Origin: Lederbergia citrea
GTDB lineage: Bacteria > Bacillota > Bacilli > Bacillales > Bacillaceae_C
NCBI RefSeq assembly: GCF_018343525.1
Contig: NZ_JAGYPH010000001.1
Span: 1,059,778 to 1,123,777, forward strand
DNA length: 64,000 bases
Direction of reading: 5' to 3'
The notes beneath the pieces were generated by a model, which worked only from the letters and a program-made list of their open reading frames with translations, had not been told where the DNA came from and ran no database searches. Positions 8,101-17,043 of this stretch are shown piece after piece (the first letter of the stretch is position 1; every line of letters starts with the position of its first letter). The position numbers and the translations under genes are program-made.

Positions 8101-8580
8101 AGTTAATGTGGTTCTGTTTTGTAATTTATTTTGAACGAATTTTGTTTTCCAAATTCCATATCCTATCAAAGCACCAAGCATATTAAGGATTAAATCATCA
8201 ATGTCAAAACTTCCTCTTCTTGTAACTAATTGTAAAACTTCAATAACAAAAAGCACAGTAATCATTGAAATTGAAAATATACTTACGTTGTTTATTTTTT
8301 TTATGAAGAACGGTAGATAAATACCCATTGGCAAAAATAAAATAAAATTACCACCAAGGTTTTTTATAGGTATATCCATATTCATACTTCCATCAAATAT
8401 TGCATTAAAATATGTATTTATAGTTTTAAATGGAACGAAATTTGAAGAGTACCTTATGTATTCCAGCATTGATAGGTCTGATAATTGAAATCCTCTTGAG
8501 CCTAAAAATAATATAATCATTAATGCAAACAAATAAAGTATAAAACTTATACTTAAGGCAACCTTAATTACTATTTTCAT
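8089..8580 (-). CDS. VanZ-family membrane protein
   Basis: 163 residues with four or five membrane segments. The VanZ signature is visible: NFVPFKTINTYFN, then NLGGNFILFLPMGIYLPF and SFDIDDLILNMLGALIGYG. VanZ-type proteins are linked to low-level teicoplanin resistance in one transposon, but most chromosomal members have no known role. The start may be ATG 8580 or GTG 8592 (GGGGGAG sits between them). It ends IFN with the stop inside the repeat arm. Single-gene module with a leader of about 114 bp. Confidence 0.85.
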   Translation of the reverse strand: MKIVIKVALSISFILYLFALMIILFLGSRGFQLSDLSMLEYIRYSSNFVPFKTINTYFNAIFDGSMNMDIPIKNLGGNFILFLPMGIYLPFFIKKINNVSIFSISMITVLFVIEVLQLVTRRGSFDIDDLILNMLGALIGYGIWKTKFVQNKLQNRTTLTIFN

Positions 8581-8693
8581 TTTCTCCCCCACTGTTTTCT
8601 AATTGAAATTACTCGACAATAATTACTTACAAATTATTTTTAGCAATCTTCGTAAGATTCTTATCATTTATCATAAAAATATTCTATCATAAT

Positions 8694-8727
8694 ATTCTTC
8701 AACTATCTTGACCCTTTCGTTCAATCT
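8694..8727 (-). repeat. Dispersed repeat, short left-palindrome copy
   Basis: TTCTTCAACTATCTTGACCC TTTCGTTCAATC; the hairpin half is absent. Confidence 0.55.
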
Positions 8728-9001
8728 GAGGCTTGTTTTTATATTAACCAATCCTTTTAATACTAATAAGAAAAAGGGCTCTGAAGAAATTCTCCTTCCT
8801 ACTAAATCAAATATCCGACAATGAATTAGTTGAAAAAAATTAATTTTCAGCAAATAGAGAAGGCATTTGGAAATATTTAGCGAAACTGTCTTATGGGATG
8901 TATATTTCCTAAAGTAGAAAATCATTGAATCTATTTTACTGATGTTTTTTTATTTCATTACTTAGCTATTAGCTTATATAGAGAAAAGGGAGGAAATATT
9001 A

Positions 9002-10051
9002 TTGACAGCAATAGTAGTAAAAGATTTGGTCAAAGAGTTTAGGCAATATCGTAGATTTTCTGGATTTTTCGGTTCAATCAAGAGCCTTGTCACTAGAGAG
9101 CATACTGTTCTTCGGGCCGTGGATAACGTATCGTTCAAAATTGAGAAAGGAGAAGCTGTAGGTTATCTTGGTCCGAATGGTGCCGGAAAATCAACGATGA
9201 TTAAAATGCTCACAGGTATTTTAGTACCTACCTCGGGCCATGTTCGACTGATGAATACCATTCCCCATAAATCAAGGAGGGAAAATGCAAATAAAATTGG
9301 GGTTGTTTTCGGCCAAAGAAGCCAGCTTTGGTGGGACCTTCCTGTTATGGATTCATTCGAGTTACATAAGTATGTGTACAAAATTCCTGGAAGTAAATTC
9401 AAAGATAACTTAAATTTTTGTGTAGACATGCTTCGTATTGCAGATTTCATCAACAAACCAGTAAGGCAGTTAAGTTTAGGTCAACGGATGAGAGTTGAAA
9501 TTGCGATGGCTTTGCTGCATGATCCTGAAATTCTCTTTTTGGATGAACCAACTATAGGTCTTGATGTCATGGCTAAGGACAGCATTCGTGAATTTCTGCG
9601 TACAGTAAATCGTGAGAAGAAAGTAACTATTATGTTAACTACACATGACTTGAAAGATATTGAAGAAATTTGTCCACGAATGGTCATTGTAAACAATGGT
9701 CATTTGGTATACGACGGAGCGGTTACAAATCTCAAATCGCAGCTAGGAAATCAACGGAAAATAACAGTGGAATTTAAGAGTAATCCTGGGCAAATTAATT
9801 TACCAGGCACCCACTTAGTCTTTGATGAAGGCAGACGAAAGCAATTTAGCTTTGATCGTGGGACAGCTTCGGTGTTTGATCTTTTGGCGACGCTATCAAA
9901 TCAATATACTGTTGAAGATGTATCATTAGAAGATGCAGATATCGAAGAAGTAATCCGAACCCTCTATAAACAATTAGAAGATCCACTTAACACCGCAAAC
10001 AATTTGCAGAATGTTACAAAATCATTAAGTGAACAGGTGGCAGTTCGATGA
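9002..10051 (+). CDS. ABC-2 type transporter ATPase
   Basis: 349 residues, TTG start at 9002 after GGAGG. Walker A GYLGPNGAGKSTMIKML, signature LSLGQRMRVEIAMALL, Walker B ILFLDEPTIGLDV and the switch histidine in MLTTHDLKDIEEI are all present. A long C-terminal extension follows the nucleotide domain, as in ATPases paired with two six-span ABC-2 permeases (COG4586/4587/3694 type). It probably energises export of an unknown substrate. Its stop overlaps the start of the first permease (ATGA). Confidence 0.9.
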   Translation: MTAIVVKDLVKEFRQYRRFSGFFGSIKSLVTREHTVLRAVDNVSFKIEKGEAVGYLGPNGAGKSTMIKMLTGILVPTSGHVRLMNTIPHKSRRENANKIGVVFGQRSQLWWDLPVMDSFELHKYVYKIPGSKFKDNLNFCVDMLRIADFINKPVRQLSLGQRMRVEIAMALLHDPEILFLDEPTIGLDVMAKDSIREFLRTVNREKKVTIMLTTHDLKDIEEICPRMVIVNNGHLVYDGAVTNLKSQLGNQRKITVEFKSNPGQINLPGTHLVFDEGRRKQFSFDRGTASVFDLLATLSNQYTVEDVSLEDADIEEVIRTLYKQLEDPLNTANNLQNVTKSLSEQVAVR

Positions 10052-10829
10052 AAGCCTATGCAGCCTTTAGTATAAAGTCCTTTTCTACAAACCTCGCTTA
10101 TCGTTCCGAGGTATGGCTTCGAACGGTGGGAAATTTTATCACAATCTTTATCCAAGTCGCAATCTGGAAGGCTGTAATCGGCAAAGGCTCGATAGATGGT
10201 ATAGGCATACAAGACATGATTACCTATAGTATTCTTAACACACTTATTTACTCATTGCTGCTCACCAACGTTTACCGAACAGTTGATGAGCGACTACGGA
10301 CTGGCGGCATTGCTATTGATTTAATCAAACCGTTGCGTTATCCACTTTACTTATTGGCAGACCGTTTAGGTAACTCACTTTATCAGTTTGTATTTACGGT
10401 CATCCCTACTTTACTGATAACCTGGATTTATTTTGGAATAACACAACCTTATTCACTGCATCATCTACTAGCTTTTCTCCTTTCAATTTCGATTTCGTTA
10501 ACAATTTCGTTTGCACTAGGCTACCTAGTTGCACTTATTGGTTTTTAACTACCTTTGCACTAGAGTGGACTTTAATAGGTTTAATGACTGTATTTTCGGG
10601 CTCCTTTCTGCCTATTTGGTTCTTTCCGCCAAAATGGGAAGCGGTAGCACAGGCGTTGCCCTTCCAATATATCGGATACATCCCTGCAGCAATTTATATG
10701 GGCCGAATCCCAGCAGAAAATATCGTATCAACGATTGGAATTGGCTTCATTTGGATAGTTATCCTATTAAGTATCGTTTGGTTACTATGGTGGAAGGCGG
10801 TCAACCGCCTTATTGTTCAAGGAGGATGA
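10048..10829 (+). pseudogene. ABC-2 permease (COG4587 type), frameshifted
   Basis: The N-terminal 166 residues stop at 10548 after LGYLVALIGF. The rest of the protein (TTFALEWTLIGLMTVFSGSF onwards, to VNRLIVQGG at 10829) continues in another frame. The break sits at a TTTTT run near 10544, so a one-base change or a sequencing error are both possible. Together the parts make about 260 residues with six hydrophobic segments, the usual size. The ATPase and the second permease are intact, which favours a recent or artefactual frameshift. Confidence 0.75.
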
Positions 10830-10841
10830 AAGGAGTATTAT

Positions 10842-11636
10842 ATGTCACTACGAGTCTTTTTAAAATTTGTCCAATTTCGAATGAAAGAAAGAATGGAATA
10901 CCGTGGGGCATTTATGTTGGGGATTATTGCACAAATCCTTGGATATGGTTCTAACTACTTGGTAGTCTGGTTATTGCTTCATAAATTCCAGACAATAGAT
11001 GGTTGGACCTGGCCCGAGATTGCCCTGTTATACAGCATTGGTTTGTTCACCTATTCTTTAGGAGCATCTTTTACGTTTATCCAAATGACTGAACTCGAAT
11101 CAATGGTGAGGCAAGGAACATTCGATGCCATCTTAATCAAACCAACAAATCCATATATGTATGTTATAGCAATGAAGTTCAATGTTGGCTATATCGCTCA
11201 TATCCTCATCTCTGGTTCAATTCTGTTATGGTCCTTATTTCAATTATCCATTGATTGGTCCATTATTAAAGCTTTATATTTTATCCTAATCCTTATTAGT
11301 GGTTCGATGATTCAAGCTGCAATCCTTTCAATTATTGGGGCATGGTCTTTTATCGTTGTCCGTACCGGATTTTTATTTAGTTTATTTTTTCGATTAAAAG
11401 ATTTTATTTCATACCCGATTTCAGTTTATGGTACATTTGTTCAAATCATAATCGTCTTTCTTGTACCCCTAGCTTTTGTAAATTACTTTCCAAGTACCTT
11501 ATTACTCTCAAAAACAACCGGAATAACCTCTAATTGGGCAGCTTGGATTTCTCCCTTAATCGGGCCTCTCAGCCTTTGGCTTGCATATAAAATCTTTATG
11601 AAAGGTATTAATAAATATCAAGGCGCAGGTGGATAA
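10842..11636 (+). CDS. ABC-2 family permease (COG3694 type)
   Basis: 264 residues with six predicted membrane helices and the segment EIALLYSIGLFTYSLGASFT typical of this permease group, plus MVRQGTFDAILIKPTNPYMY as the cytoplasmic loop. AAAGGAG precedes ATG 10842. Third gene of the export operon with the ATPase at 9002 and the frameshifted permease at 10048. Confidence 0.85.
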   Translation: MSLRVFLKFVQFRMKERMEYRGAFMLGIIAQILGYGSNYLVVWLLLHKFQTIDGWTWPEIALLYSIGLFTYSLGASFTFIQMTELESMVRQGTFDAILIKPTNPYMYVIAMKFNVGYIAHILISGSILLWSLFQLSIDWSIIKALYFILILISGSMIQAAILSIIGAWSFIVVRTGFLFSLFFRLKDFISYPISVYGTFVQIIIVFLVPLAFVNYFPSTLLLSKTTGITSNWAAWISPLIGPLSLWLAYKIFMKGINKYQGAGG

Positions 11637-11707
11637 AATAGAAATATTTAAAAAAGGTAGCTCTAATGTTAAAGGTTTTTATCTTATAGCAATTTTAAAC
11701 GTAAATG

Positions 11708-11735
11708 GTCGATCACCTTTAAAGATCGACTTTTT
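11708..11735 (+). terminator. Rho-independent terminator of the ABC-2 operon
   Basis: GTCGATC / GATCGAC stem, 9-base loop, followed by TTTTT; 72 bp after the last permease. Confidence 0.8.
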
Positions 11736-11886
11736 ATGTTTATTATATTTCTGCACCTTATTTGGCTATTATTAGGATCCAATCCTTAAGAAATTTAAAC
11801 AAAAATTTTTTTATTTTTTCCTGTTCCATAGTCTCTTAATATCCATTCAACTGCTTTCAACGCATTATTTGCAATATAATCTATAA

Positions 11887-12567
11887 TCAATTTTTAGAAT
11901 TTGGATTTGCTAGTTCTTTCAAGCTTTCTTTTGGAGGTTCATATTCATCATTTAAAGAAGGGATTTTATTCCCCTTTGCATCAGAATAGAAAGATACTCT
12001 TCCTTGCTCTCCCTTAGTTGTTTATCATAATAGAGTTCCAAACCCATTAATCCTTGATTATCAGCTCCGACAAATCCAAGAACATGGGAAAGGTTATTTT
12101 CAAATGGGTAATAACGTTTACTGTCTTCTCCAATAAATAGTCCTCGTTCATTCAATTTCTTAATCTTCCTAGCTTGCTCGTCCGATATTTTCCGACCATA
12201 CAGCTGAGATTCTAACGATGGACTCTGGTTTGGTGATTTGCAAATAAATATCCTCATTGTTCCCATTAAGAATTGTTTCGAGCTTTCTAGCTGTTTTAGC
12301 AGGATCTTTAATTTGCCGCGGGATGACATAGACAGTAGGAGCACTCATATTTTTAACAAGGGGTATTCCATTCCGATCAATGATTTCACCCCTTTTCCCC
12401 TCAAAAGGAATATCACGGCTTGCTAATTCCAACGCTTTCCCTGTTAGCCAGTCTCCAATAAAGAATTGAATATATCCTAACTGTGTCCCCATTAGAAACA
12501 TAATCACTAACCCTCCGATTAATACAAAAACCAATCGCTTGCGTACAGCAACATTAGAAACACGCAA
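11887..12567 (-). pseudogene. spoVD: SpoVD-like penicillin-binding protein, truncated remnant
   Basis: TTG 12567 with GGAGGTGA upstream begins RVSNVAVRKRLVFVLIGGLV, the N-terminal anchor of SpoVD. It continues with KRGEIIDRNGIPLVKNMSAP and APTVYVIPRQIKDPAKTA. A frameshift near 12220 moves to YGRKISDEQARKIKKLNERG and LSHVLGFVGADNQGLMGLEL, and another near 11990 leads to VSFYSDAKGNKIPSLN before a stop at 11887. All of the transpeptidase domain is missing. An intact copy elsewhere would be expected in a spore former. Confidence 0.8.
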
Positions 12568-12965
12568 TGGAATCACCTCCAATAAAAATTCAACTAAAAA
12601 AAACAAAATATTAGAGTTTTACTATAAAGCTTTAAACCACACTATTTAAAAAGCCACTGTAGAAGTATATTTTCCTTCCTTTCTGATAATGACAGATAAA
12701 AGTGGCGACGAGTACTCTCTATGAAACATGCACTTATTCTATTGGGCTATTATTCTATATATTTATTTAAAAGTATTAACTAGGGTGATTTGAAATTGCT
12801 TAGAATTGGAGGAAATTAACTAAGAGATTACAGAGCGAGGTATTTACAGGCGGAATCTCTTGGGTAATAAAAACGCGAAAAAGGAATTTTATCAGATGGC
12901 AACCAAGATTAAAAAAAGGAAAACAAATAAACACTTGCCAATTACATTTTTTTATTATACGATAC
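12568..12965. other. Non-coding stretch, no feature recognised
   Basis: About 400 bp between the spoVD remnant and the zinc genes. A GGAGG near 12810 is not followed by a usable frame. Presumably holds the zagA promoter at its right end. Confidence 0.4.
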
Positions 12966-12986
12966 AAATCGTAATGATTACGATTT
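12966..12986 (+). promoter_or_regulatory. Zur box upstream of zagA
   Basis: A perfect 21-bp palindrome: AAATCGTAAT, central G, ATTACGATTT. This equals the B. subtilis Zur operator consensus. It lies 17 bp before the zagA start, so Zur with zinc would block transcription. Confidence 0.9.
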
Positions 12987-13002
12987 GGAAAAGGAGATAT
13001 TT

Positions 13003-14187
13003 ATGAAAAAAGTACCCGTTACCGTATTAAGCGGATATTTAGGAGCTGGAAAAACAACTCTTCTCAATCATATTTTACATAATAGAGATGGCCTTCGCAT
13101 CGCGGTCATTGTTAATGATATGAGTGAAATAAATATTGATGCGGATTTGATTCATTCCGGTGGGTTTCGAAGAACGGAAGAAAAACTAGTGGAACTGCAA
13201 AATGGCTGTATTTGTTGCACCTTGCGCGAAGATTTAATGATTGAAGTGAAAAAATTAGTTGAATCTGGAAACATTGATTATATCGTGATTGAATCGACTG
13301 GGATTAGTGAGCCGATTCCGGTCGCCCAAACCTTTACGTATTTTGATGAGGAGTTGGGAATAGATTTAACAAGTAAATGCAAATTGGATGCTATGGTCAC
13401 AGTTGTTGATGCCAATCGTTTCTGGACAGATTTTTCATCTGGCGAAAGTTTACTAGATCGTAATGTCGGGATGAATGAGACAGATGAAAGAGAAGTTGTT
13501 GATTTATTGATCGATCAAATTGAATTTGCAAATATCATTGTGTTAAATAAGACGGATCTTATAGCAGAAGAGGCTGCTGAGGAACTGTCCAGAGTACTGC
13601 AAATTTTAAACCCGGAAGCAAAATTAATCCAAACATCATTTGGAAATGTTCCTCTTAGCGAGCTATTAAACACACATTCTTTTGATTTTGAAAAAGCAAG
13701 CCAAGGAGCTGGCTGGATTAAAGAACTGAATGAAGAACACGTTCCTGAAACAGAAGAATATGGTATTTCTTCATTTGTTTATAGAAGAAAGAGACCATTC
13801 CATCCTGAAAGATTCAATCAATGGCTAGAAGATTGGCCGGTCGAAGTGATCCGTGCAAAGGGTTTTTTCTGGCTTGCGACTAGAAATGAATTGGCTGGCC
13901 TCCTATCACAGGCTGGTACATCCATTACTGTTCAAGCTGCCGGATACTGGCTTGCAGCCTATCCAGAAGATGAGCGTGCGATCATTTTCCAAGAAGAACC
14001 GGGATTAATGGATAATTGGGATGAAACTTTCGGAGATCGAATGACAGAGCTCGTGTTTATAGGGATGGAATTGGATAGAAATCTAATTGAAAATCAACTG
14101 GACAAATGCTTACTAACAGATGATGAAATGTGTACAGACTGGAAAAAAATATATGATCCTCTTCCTTCTTTCACAAATTTCGCTTAA
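13003..14187 (+). CDS. zagA: Zur-regulated zinc metallochaperone GTPase (ZagA/YciC, COG0523)
   Basis: 394 residues from ATG 13003 (GGAGATATTT upstream; an ATG 18 bp earlier overlaps the operator side). Walker A is SGYLGAGKTTLLNHI, the metal-binding CxCC is NGCICCTLREDL, the switch has ESTGISEPIPVA, and the G4 motif is VLNKTDL. The C-terminal CobW domain follows. COG0523 GTPases of this group deliver zinc to client enzymes during zinc starvation. The perfect Zur box and the zinc-binding lipoprotein downstream support that role. Confidence 0.9.
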   Translation: MKKVPVTVLSGYLGAGKTTLLNHILHNRDGLRIAVIVNDMSEINIDADLIHSGGFRRTEEKLVELQNGCICCTLREDLMIEVKKLVESGNIDYIVIESTGISEPIPVAQTFTYFDEELGIDLTSKCKLDAMVTVVDANRFWTDFSSGESLLDRNVGMNETDEREVVDLLIDQIEFANIIVLNKTDLIAEEAAEELSRVLQILNPEAKLIQTSFGNVPLSELLNTHSFDFEKASQGAGWIKELNEEHVPETEEYGISSFVYRRKRPFHPERFNQWLEDWPVEVIRAKGFFWLATRNELAGLLSQAGTSITVQAAGYWLAAYPEDERAIIFQEEPGLMDNWDETFGDRMTELVFIGMELDRNLIENQLDKCLLTDDEMCTDWKKIYDPLPSFTNFA

Positions 14188-14197
14188 TACACTTTGC

Positions 14198-14217
14198 AAA
14201 TCGTAATGATTCCGTTT
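14198..14217 (+). promoter_or_regulatory. Imperfect Zur box before the zinc lipoprotein gene
   Basis: AAATCGTAATGATTCCGTTT: the left half is exact, the right half has lost one base and changed another. It lies 93 bp upstream of the znuA start, consistent with a second, weaker Zur-controlled promoter. Confidence 0.7.
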
Positions 14218-14310
14218 AATAAATCCAAAATGTTTATAACTTTTATTATTTAATGTTAAGAATCTTTATTTTTAATAGGTGGATGCTCAATAAAGAAAGG
14301 AAGACTTTTA

Positions 14311-15912
14311 ATGAAGATTAAATCTGTCTTTTTATTCATATTTTTGCTCATTTCGGCTTTTTTAGGTGGATGCAATACGGATTCATCAGTTAAAACAAAT
14401 CAAACAGTAAACAAAAATGAAGATAAAAAGTTAACTATATTTACAACAATATTTCCGATTGAAGATTTTACGAAGAAAATCGGTGGACAGCATGTTGAAG
14501 TGAAAAGTGTATATCCTGCTGGAGCAGATGCGCATACATTTGAACCAACAATGAGGGCTATGATGGATATTGCAGATGCAGATCTATTCATTTTTAACGG
14601 GAATGGTCTTGAACCTTTTATAGATAAAACAAAAAGTTCATTAGCAAACGAAAAAGCAACGATGGTTGAAGCTTCAACGGGAATCGAATTATTAAGTGGG
14701 CTAGAGGATCACGACCACGGGCATGAAGCGACTCATGACCACGATGAAGCTGATCACGAAGACCACGATCATACAGAAGATGGGGAAGAACATCACGATC
14801 ATGACAAAGATCCACATATTTGGTTAGAGCCTAGCCTTGCAATAAAAATGGCTGAGAATATTAAGGAAGCACTAACGGAAGCAATGCCTTCTGCCAAAGA
14901 TGATTTCGCAAAGAATTTTCAAGATATAAAACAAAAATTAGTACAAATAGATAAAGAATTACAACAAACTGTTAAAGCTGCTGAACATAAAGAAATCTTG
15001 GTTTCACACGCCTCCTATGGATACTGGGAGCATCGTTATGGTCTTAAGCAATTTAGCATTTCTGGATTAAGTCCGGAAAATGAACCATCTCAAAAACAGT
15101 TGCAAAAGATTATAGAAACAGCTAAGGAACATCAATTATCTTATATCATATATGATCAAAACGCAGTTTCAAAAGTAGCAGATGTAGTTAAAAATGAAAC
15201 AGGAACAACGCCAGTAATATTGCACAACTTAGAATATATTACTGAGAACGATCTTAAAAACAATGAAGATTACTTCAGCATCATGAACAAAAATGTAGAA
15301 ACACTTAAAACTATTCTAGGTACGGTTGAAAATGATCACGACCATGAGCATAGTCATGCACAAGATGAAGAAACAGAAAAAATATATGCCGGCTATTTTG
15401 AAGACAGTCAAGTGAAGGATCGTTCACTCTCAGATTGGGAAGGAGACTGGCAATCTGTTTATCCATACCTACAAGATGGTACGCTTGACGAGGTATTTAC
15501 TCACAAAGCAGAACATGATGGTGACATGACGGATGAAGAATACAAAGAATATTATAATAAAGGATATCAAACAGATGTTGACCGGATCTTGATTAAAGAG
15601 AGTACAGTAACGTTTTTCAAAAATGGAGAAGAATATACTGGTGAGTATCTCTATGATGGGTACGAAATTCTAACATATGATAAGGGAAATAGAGGAGTAA
15701 GATACATATTTAAACTAGCTGAAGAAACTGAAGGACTTCTTCAGTATATTCAATTTAGTGATCATAGTATCTATCCGAATGAAGCAGGCCACTACCACCT
15801 GTATTGGGGTGACGACCGTAAAGCTTTATTAGATGAAGTCACACACTGGCCTACCTACTATCCATCAGAAATGGATGGACACGATATTGCCCATGAGATG
15901 ATGGCGCATTAA
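14311..15912 (+). CDS. znuA: Zinc-binding lipoprotein, ZnuA/AdcA domain fused to ZinT
   Basis: 533 residues. A lipoprotein signal peptide ends at LISAFLGGC (Cys near 21). The cluster A-I domain has TIFPIEDFTKKIGG, the ligand-containing DAHTFEPT, a His/Asp-rich loop (about residues 131-168) and DPHIWLEP. From about residue 358 a ZinT domain follows (YFEDSQVKDRSLSDWEGDWQ, HYHLYWGDD). This is the AdcA layout of streptococci and many Bacillaceae. It captures zinc outside the membrane for an ABC importer. The permease and ATPase are not beside it, so they must be encoded elsewhere. Confidence 0.92.
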   Translation: MKIKSVFLFIFLLISAFLGGCNTDSSVKTNQTVNKNEDKKLTIFTTIFPIEDFTKKIGGQHVEVKSVYPAGADAHTFEPTMRAMMDIADADLFIFNGNGLEPFIDKTKSSLANEKATMVEASTGIELLSGLEDHDHGHEATHDHDEADHEDHDHTEDGEEHHDHDKDPHIWLEPSLAIKMAENIKEALTEAMPSAKDDFAKNFQDIKQKLVQIDKELQQTVKAAEHKEILVSHASYGYWEHRYGLKQFSISGLSPENEPSQKQLQKIIETAKEHQLSYIIYDQNAVSKVADVVKNETGTTPVILHNLEYITENDLKNNEDYFSIMNKNVETLKTILGTVENDHDHEHSHAQDEETEKIYAGYFEDSQVKDRSLSDWEGDWQSVYPYLQDGTLDEVFTHKAEHDGDMTDEEYKEYYNKGYQTDVDRILIKESTVTFFKNGEEYTGEYLYDGYEILTYDKGNRGVRYIFKLAEETEGLLQYIQFSDHSIYPNEAGHYHLYWGDDRKALLDEVTHWPTYYPSEMDGHDIAHEMMAH

Positions 15913-16052
15913 ATTAGGAGTAATGGGGTTATCCTTTATTTTCTGATTGGAATCAATTTTATAAGTTCTCATTTTAAAAGGCGTAGAGGGGCACTGTAAT
16001 GTGTTCCTTTTTTCTCACTGTTTTTAAAATATTCCTATCAGAAGTGGTCGTT

Positions 16053-16080
16053 GTTCCATAATCGGGCGCGATAGTTGAAG
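16053..16080 (+). repeat. Dispersed repeat arm in inverted orientation
   Basis: GTTCCATAATCGGGCGCGAT AGTTGAAG is the reverse complement of the variant arm at 7996-8037 and 6393-6427. It is the only copy found in this orientation. Confidence 0.45.
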
Positions 16081-16085
16081 AAGCG

Positions 16086-16211
16086 TCACTTTTCTTCTTC
16101 ATTAAGGAAATCAATGTGAGTTAGGATAGTTTTAAGCATTAAACGTTGATGGGGATTTACATACCCCTGGAGTGCTAGTTCGAGTTCTTCCTTCGTGGGT
16201 TTCAGTGTCCG
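16086..16211 (-). pseudogene. Transposase fragment, possibly IS110 family
   Basis: A 41-codon frame reading KPTKEELELALQGYVNPHQR and LMLKTILTHIDFLNEEEK before a stop. This resembles the helical linker of IS110-type transposases (a basic QG...HR/Q...IxxID pattern). No start, catalytic motif or ends are present. The family call is tentative. Confidence 0.35.
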
Positions 16212-16392
16212 CCGAGCTAAAAATGTCTGGTTTATGGGCACAGTACATAAACCAGACATTACCGTTTGTGTAAATAGCTATTTCTTAGAAAAAGTGGAAG
16301 ATGAAGAAGTCCATCCTATTATAGAATGGACAATTGATACATCGAAAGAGAATATTTCCATCATGCGGGAACTATTTAAACATCTAATTTAA
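16195..16392 (+). CDS. Unrecognised short open frame
   Basis: 65 codons containing SYFLEKVEDEEVHPIIEWTI, which reads like real protein, but there is no ribosome-binding site before the first ATG. The N-terminal third overlaps a strong hairpin and the opposite-strand transposase fragment. It may be the tail of a lost gene. Confidence 0.25.
   Translation: MGFSVRRAKNVWFMGTVHKPDITVCVNSYFLEKVEDEEVHPIIEWTIDTSKENISIMRELFKHLI
16222..16260 (-). terminator. Strong hairpin, terminator-like on the minus strand
   Basis: Perfect 14-bp inverted repeat AATGTCTGGTTTAT / ATAAACCAGACATT with an 11-base loop. On the minus strand it is followed by TTTTT, so it could end transcription of the gene at 16434-16616. 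Confidence 0.55.
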
Positions 16393-16433
16393 GGAAGAAA
16401 ATTAAATCCCGGTATATGCTAGGATTTCTTTTT

Positions 16434-16616
16434 TCATTTCTCGGCTCCTTTTTCATAAAATACTTTGTATTTAAAATTTGGTGGTAGACTGCTAGCAATT
16501 GCATTAATAAAAAGCTCAATTGCTTGTTCAGATACAAATAGAATATCACCAATGATTTTATTTTCAATTTCAAGTTCATTTCCTTCAGCACTATATATTT
16601 TTATTCGAAATTTCAT
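16434..16616 (-). CDS. Small conserved-looking protein, 60 residues
   Basis: ATG 16616 is preceded by GTGAGG. The protein MKFRIKIYSAEGNELEIENK continues with IGDILFVSEQAIELFINAIA. It is soluble, mixed alpha/beta, with no cysteine or membrane span. I recognise no family. A strong hairpin lies 170 bp downstream. Confidence 0.5.
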   Translation of the reverse strand: MKFRIKIYSAEGNELEIENKIIGDILFVSEQAIELFINAIASSLPPNFKYKVFYEKGAEK

Positions 16617-16811
16617 AATGGTCATCCTCACTATCAAACAACTATATCTAAAAAAACAACTTTAGTTCTGTTATATTGTCACAACATAATTAGCCGAATG
16701 AATCTGTCATCCCATTACATGTCCTAAAAGTGCAGGAATTGCCAACAACTTATGATTTACCTACATAGTTTTATAGCATTAAAATGGTGTTATAGAAGGC
16801 GGTGAATCGGG

Positions 16812-17043
16812 ATGAAAGTGTATAGCCCTCCGGATCCCTGAACTGAAAGACATTGTACATAAGCAAAATGAGTTAATCGAAGCATTAAACATTCAAAGGG
16901 TAAGCAGCACGAATACATAAAGGAGTCATTGGATAGGCAGCTGCTACAAGCTAGAAAAGAGAGCCAACAGTTAAAATTTTAAAGCTAAAGAACAGGAGGA
17001 AGAAAAGAAGGAAACATTTTGGCAACGACTTTTTGGAAGGTAG
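16812..17043 (+). pseudogene. MerR-like/DUF3967-type protein remnant (plasmid or phage origin)
   Basis: Starts MKVYSPPD, like the MKTYSPSDIA start of MerR-like plasmid/phage proteins, then jumps to LKDIVHKQNELIEALNIQR and, in other frames, HEYIKESLDRQLLQARKESQ and FWQRLFGR. That is the order of pieces in DUF3967-containing proteins. The DNA-binding core is deleted and frameshifts separate the rest. It points to a decayed mobile element. Confidence 0.45.

Noticed and set aside
8671..8925. Minus-strand open frame of 84 codons
   Set aside because: It runs through a repeat copy, has no ribosome-binding site and no recognisable protein pattern.
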